Below, in pieces: positions 7,247-8,836 of a stretch of DNA of 8,836 bases. Each line of letters begins with the position of its first letter. Within the stretch, counting starts at the first letter, position 1. The translations under genes and the position numbers were made by a program. The notes under the pieces are model-generated. The model had not been told where the DNA came from. It did no database searches and saw only the letters and a list, made by a program, of their open reading frames with translations. Source of the DNA: an uncultured Oscillospiraceae bacterium (GTDB lineage Bacteria; Bacillota; Clostridia; Oscillospirales; Acutalibacteraceae); contig UQRS01000087.1 of the NCBI GenBank assembly GCA_900543525.1, positions 1-8,836 of the forward strand, given 5' to 3'.

Positions 7247-7876
7247 ATGAAACGCTCCCCACTTGGCAGAGTCCTGTTTGCCATCGGCGGCGTGCTCTGC
7301 GCGCTGCTCCTGGTGATACTGGCCTGCAACCTGACCATCATCATAAAAGGTACGCTCCATCCCGACAAACCGCCTACAGTTTTCGGCGTGGCGCCCATGG
7401 TTGTGCTTTCGGGTTCCATGAGCGGGTCGGCCGAGGATCATATTGAGGTCGGCGACCTCATCTTCTGCACCCGGCCGGATGTCGAAGCCCTTCGGGAAGG
7501 GGACATTGTCTCCTTCATGGATGACAAAATCGTAGTCACCCACAGGATTGTCAAAATTGAGGAGCAGAACGGACAAAAGCTCTTCACCACTAAGGGCGAC
7601 GCCAACAACACCGAGGACCCGCCGATTTCGTCCGATCAGATCATCGGCAAATACGCCGGAAGGATTCCGCGGCTGGGGGATTTTGCCATATTCCTTCAAA
7701 AGCCCCTTGGAATGGCGGTCTTTATCGGCATTCCGGTTTGCGCCTTCATCATATATGACATTATCCGCCGGCAGCGTCAGGCCAGAAAAGGCAGTGATGA
7801 AACCCAAAAGCTCAAGGAGGAGCTTGAGCGACTCAAGGCGGAAAAACAGCAAGCCGGCCCTCAAAAGCATATATAA
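7247..7876 (+). CDS. sipW: Signal peptidase I of the SipW (archaeal/ER) type
   Basis: 209 residues from ATG 7247, with GGAGG at 7233-7237. A hydrophobic N-terminal membrane segment (about 9-34) is followed by the catalytic domain. The S-G-S-M motif places the nucleophile at Ser57. V-T-H-R-I places His99 where bacterial-type enzymes have Lys, which defines the ER/archaeal/SipW class. A G-D-A-N-N-T-E-D-P motif supplies the conserved Asp118. A second membrane segment lies at about 152-172, and the protein ends in a charged tail of about 35 residues with a coiled-coil-like K-L-K-E-E-L-E-R-L-K-A-E-K run. SipW in Bacillus removes the signal peptides of TasA and TapA, proteins of the biofilm matrix. 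The gene following here encodes a secreted protein with the matching type of signal sequence, which is its likely substrate. Expression is expected to depend on the upstream c-di-GMP riboswitch. Confidence 0.93.
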   Translation: MKRSPLGRVLFAIGGVLCALLLVILACNLTIIIKGTLHPDKPPTVFGVAPMVVLSGSMSGSAEDHIEVGDLIFCTRPDVEALREGDIVSFMDDKIVVTHRIVKIEEQNGQKLFTTKGDANNTEDPPISSDQIIGKYAGRIPRLGDFAIFLQKPLGMAVFIGIPVCAFIIYDIIRRQRQARKGSDETQKLKEELERLKAEKQQAGPQKHI

Positions 7877-7914
7877 CCTTTGGCTATTTTGCAAGGCTAT
7901 CCGCCACCATATGC

Positions 7915-7953
7915 CTGCAAATTATATACTGCAGCATAATGCTGTAAATTATA
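7915..7953 (+). repeat. Direct repeat flanking a small dyad, sipW-tasA-like gap
   Basis: CTGCAAATTATA (7915-7926) and CTGTAAATTATA (7942-7953) are direct repeats with one mismatch, 27 bases apart start to start. Between and overlapping them is the dyad CAGCAT-A-ATGCTG (7932-7944). The block sits in the 108-base gap (7877-7984) before the TasA-like gene. It could be a regulator site or an mRNA processing or stability element. TATACT (7925-7930) resembles a -10 box but has no good -35, so a separate promoter is unproven. GGCTAT is also repeated at 7882-7887 and 7895-7900. Confidence 0.45.
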
Positions 7954-7984
7954 GCACATTTAATGTATTAGGAGGAAATAAAAA

Positions 7985-8701
7985 ATGGCTAAGAAAAACA
8001 ACTGGACAATGAAAACTGCCGCAGTTCTCACTGCACTCGTACTTATCACTTCCTGCTTTGTGGGAAGCACCTTCGCCAAGTATGTAACCAGCAAAAGCGG
8101 CAGTGACAGCGCGAGAGTCGCCAAATTCGGCGTTACCATCATCGGAAGCTCCGGAATGTTCGACAAGACCTATACGACACATGACGGTTCCTTTACAATT
8201 GCGGCCAGCAGCGTCGTTTCCAGCGATGAGGACAAGCTGGTTGCGCCCGGAACCAGCAAGAAGCTGGGCTCCTTTGCCATGACCGGCACGCCCGAGGTTG
8301 CCGTTCGTGTAAGCTATAATGCCGACACTTTCAGCCTCACCAACTGGACCACCGGCAATGAGGAATACTGTCCCCTTGTTTTCACCGTTGCAGGGGAGGA
8401 ATTCAAAATTGGCGGAAAAGATAAGCTCGACCAGGATATCAGTAACGTCCAAGCCCTCGAAAACGCCGTGAAGTTTGCAATCCAGAACTATTCTCAGAAT
8501 TATCCTGCCGGCACCGATCTCTCCACCAAAACGTCGGAGAACCTCTCGGTCAGCTGGGCATGGCAGTTTGAGGATGAAACCGAAGGCGCTTATCAGACCA
8601 ACGCCAAGGATACCGCACTTGGCAACCGTGCCGCGACCAACAAGGACGAGGCCGGAAAGATCGACTTCAAGGTTACCATGACTGTAACCCAGATCGACTA
8701 A
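7985..8701 (+). CDS. TasA/camelysin-like SipW-dependent secreted protein
   Basis: 238 residues from ATG 7985, preceded by a very strong AGGAGG (7970-7975) nine bases upstream, which suggests high expression. Residues 1-31 form a signal sequence with a basic start, a hydrophobic core at about 12-27 and a T-F-A cleavage context before K32-Y33. The mature start (K-Y-V-T-S-K-S-G-S-D-S-A-R-V-A-K-F-G-V) is typical of SipW-type substrates in clostridia. The mature part, about 207 residues, is rich in Ser, Thr, Asp, Lys and aromatics, with beta-strand-like alternation and a V-A-P-G-T-S-K segment, like TasA-family matrix proteins. TasA forms extracellular fibres in Bacillus biofilms; a fibre or surface role here is inferred from family and neighbour. 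An I-T-S-C sequence at 21-24 resembles a lipobox, so lipid anchoring is an alternative. C129 is the only cysteine in the mature part. No adhesion or sortase motif is visible. Confidence 0.85.
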   Translation: MAKKNNWTMKTAAVLTALVLITSCFVGSTFAKYVTSKSGSDSARVAKFGVTIIGSSGMFDKTYTTHDGSFTIAASSVVSSDEDKLVAPGTSKKLGSFAMTGTPEVAVRVSYNADTFSLTNWTTGNEEYCPLVFTVAGEEFKIGGKDKLDQDISNVQALENAVKFAIQNYSQNYPAGTDLSTKTSENLSVSWAWQFEDETEGAYQTNAKDTALGNRAATNKDEAGKIDFKVTMTVTQID

Positions 8702-8738
8702 ATCCACGGCACTGCAAACCGCATAACTGGTTTTAGAA

Positions 8739-8778
8739 TACCGGGGCCTTCGTCAAGTGGCAAACGAAGGCTCCGGTA
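8739..8778 (+). repeat. 14-bp inverted repeat after the TasA-like gene
   Basis: TACCGGGGCCTTCG (8739-8752) and CGAAGGCTCCGGTA (8765-8778) pair over 14 positions with one G-U wobble and a 12-base loop. It begins 37 bases after the stop codon. No T-run follows, so it is not a standard intrinsic terminator. It may protect the 3' end of the abundant matrix-protein mRNA or form one state of a switch with the next hairpin. Confidence 0.75.
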
Positions 8779-8824
8779 CATACTCAAAAGCCTTATATTA
8801 TAAGACCTTCGAGTATGTACCGGA
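8772..8824 (+). repeat. Second 14-bp inverted repeat, overlapping the first
   Basis: TCCGGTACATACTC (8772-8785) pairs perfectly with GAGTATGTACCGGA (8811-8824). The 25-base loop contains its own dyad, CTTATA-T-TATAAG (8792-8804). The 5' arm reuses bases 8772-8778 of the preceding hairpin, so the two structures cannot both form fully. CCTTCG also recurs at 8806-8811 and CGAAG at the window's last bases (8832-8836), so the repeat system may continue to the right. Confidence 0.75.
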
Positions 8825-8836
8825 ATCCCACCGAAG

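Noticed and set aside
7949..8707. Antisense frame of about 250 codons opposite the TasA-like gene
   Set aside because: The sense gene has an ideal ribosome binding site and a signal sequence; the antisense frame lacks both.
8739..8778. Intrinsic terminator for the TasA-like gene
   Set aside because: The stem is strong but no T-run follows, so it is reported as an inverted repeat.
1..8836. CRISPR arrays, tRNA/rRNA genes, insertion sequences
   Set aside because: No regularly spaced repeats, tRNA-like folds, transposase motifs or terminal repeats with target duplications were seen.

Overview
The window looks like chromosomal DNA of a Gram-positive anaerobe of the class Clostridia, probably a gut-type Oscillospiraceae/Ruminococcaceae relative. 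The evidence is strong purine-rich ribosome binding sites, a TTG-start lipoprotein, an archaeal/ER-type signal peptidase (SipW class) beside a SipW-type secreted protein, and a class-I c-di-GMP riboswitch with an intrinsic terminator. This placement is inferred from gene style; no marker gene is present.

Layout. Positions 1-514 (minus strand) hold the 5' part of a secreted protein of unknown function that runs off the left edge. A divergent intergenic region (515-715) follows, with a candidate sigma-A promoter. Next is a tight four-gene plus-strand operon (716-6745): a cytoplasmic PAS-like/GGDEF/receiver/HD-GYP c-di-GMP enzyme; a solute-binding lipoprotein of the SBP_bac_3 family; a membrane hybrid histidine kinase with its own receiver; and a free-standing Hpt phosphotransfer protein. 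Spacings are 12 nt, a 4-nt overlap and 1 nt. Positions 6746-6996 are non-coding and hold a promoter with an extended -10, a GEMM-I c-di-GMP aptamer, and an 11-bp terminator hairpin whose 5' arm abuts or overlaps the aptamer's 3' end. Downstream are a small unrecognised gene (81 codons), sipW, and a TasA/camelysin-like secreted protein ending at 8701. The last 135 bases contain two overlapping, mutually exclusive inverted repeats.

How the parts may work together (inference). The window reads as a closed signalling circuit. An extracellular ligand is bound by the lipoprotein and/or the kinase's extracytoplasmic domain. The phosphoryl group passes kinase His476 -> receiver Asp770 -> Hpt His60 -> receiver Asp484 inside the GGDEF/HD-GYP enzyme, changing c-di-GMP synthesis or breakdown. 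c-di-GMP is then read by the riboswitch in front of the sipW-tasA-like matrix or surface-protein genes. All steps of a two-component -> second messenger -> riboswitch -> surface-fibre pathway would then lie in about 8 kb. The component identities are well supported by motifs; the wiring and the sign of the riboswitch (ON or OFF) are not shown by the sequence.
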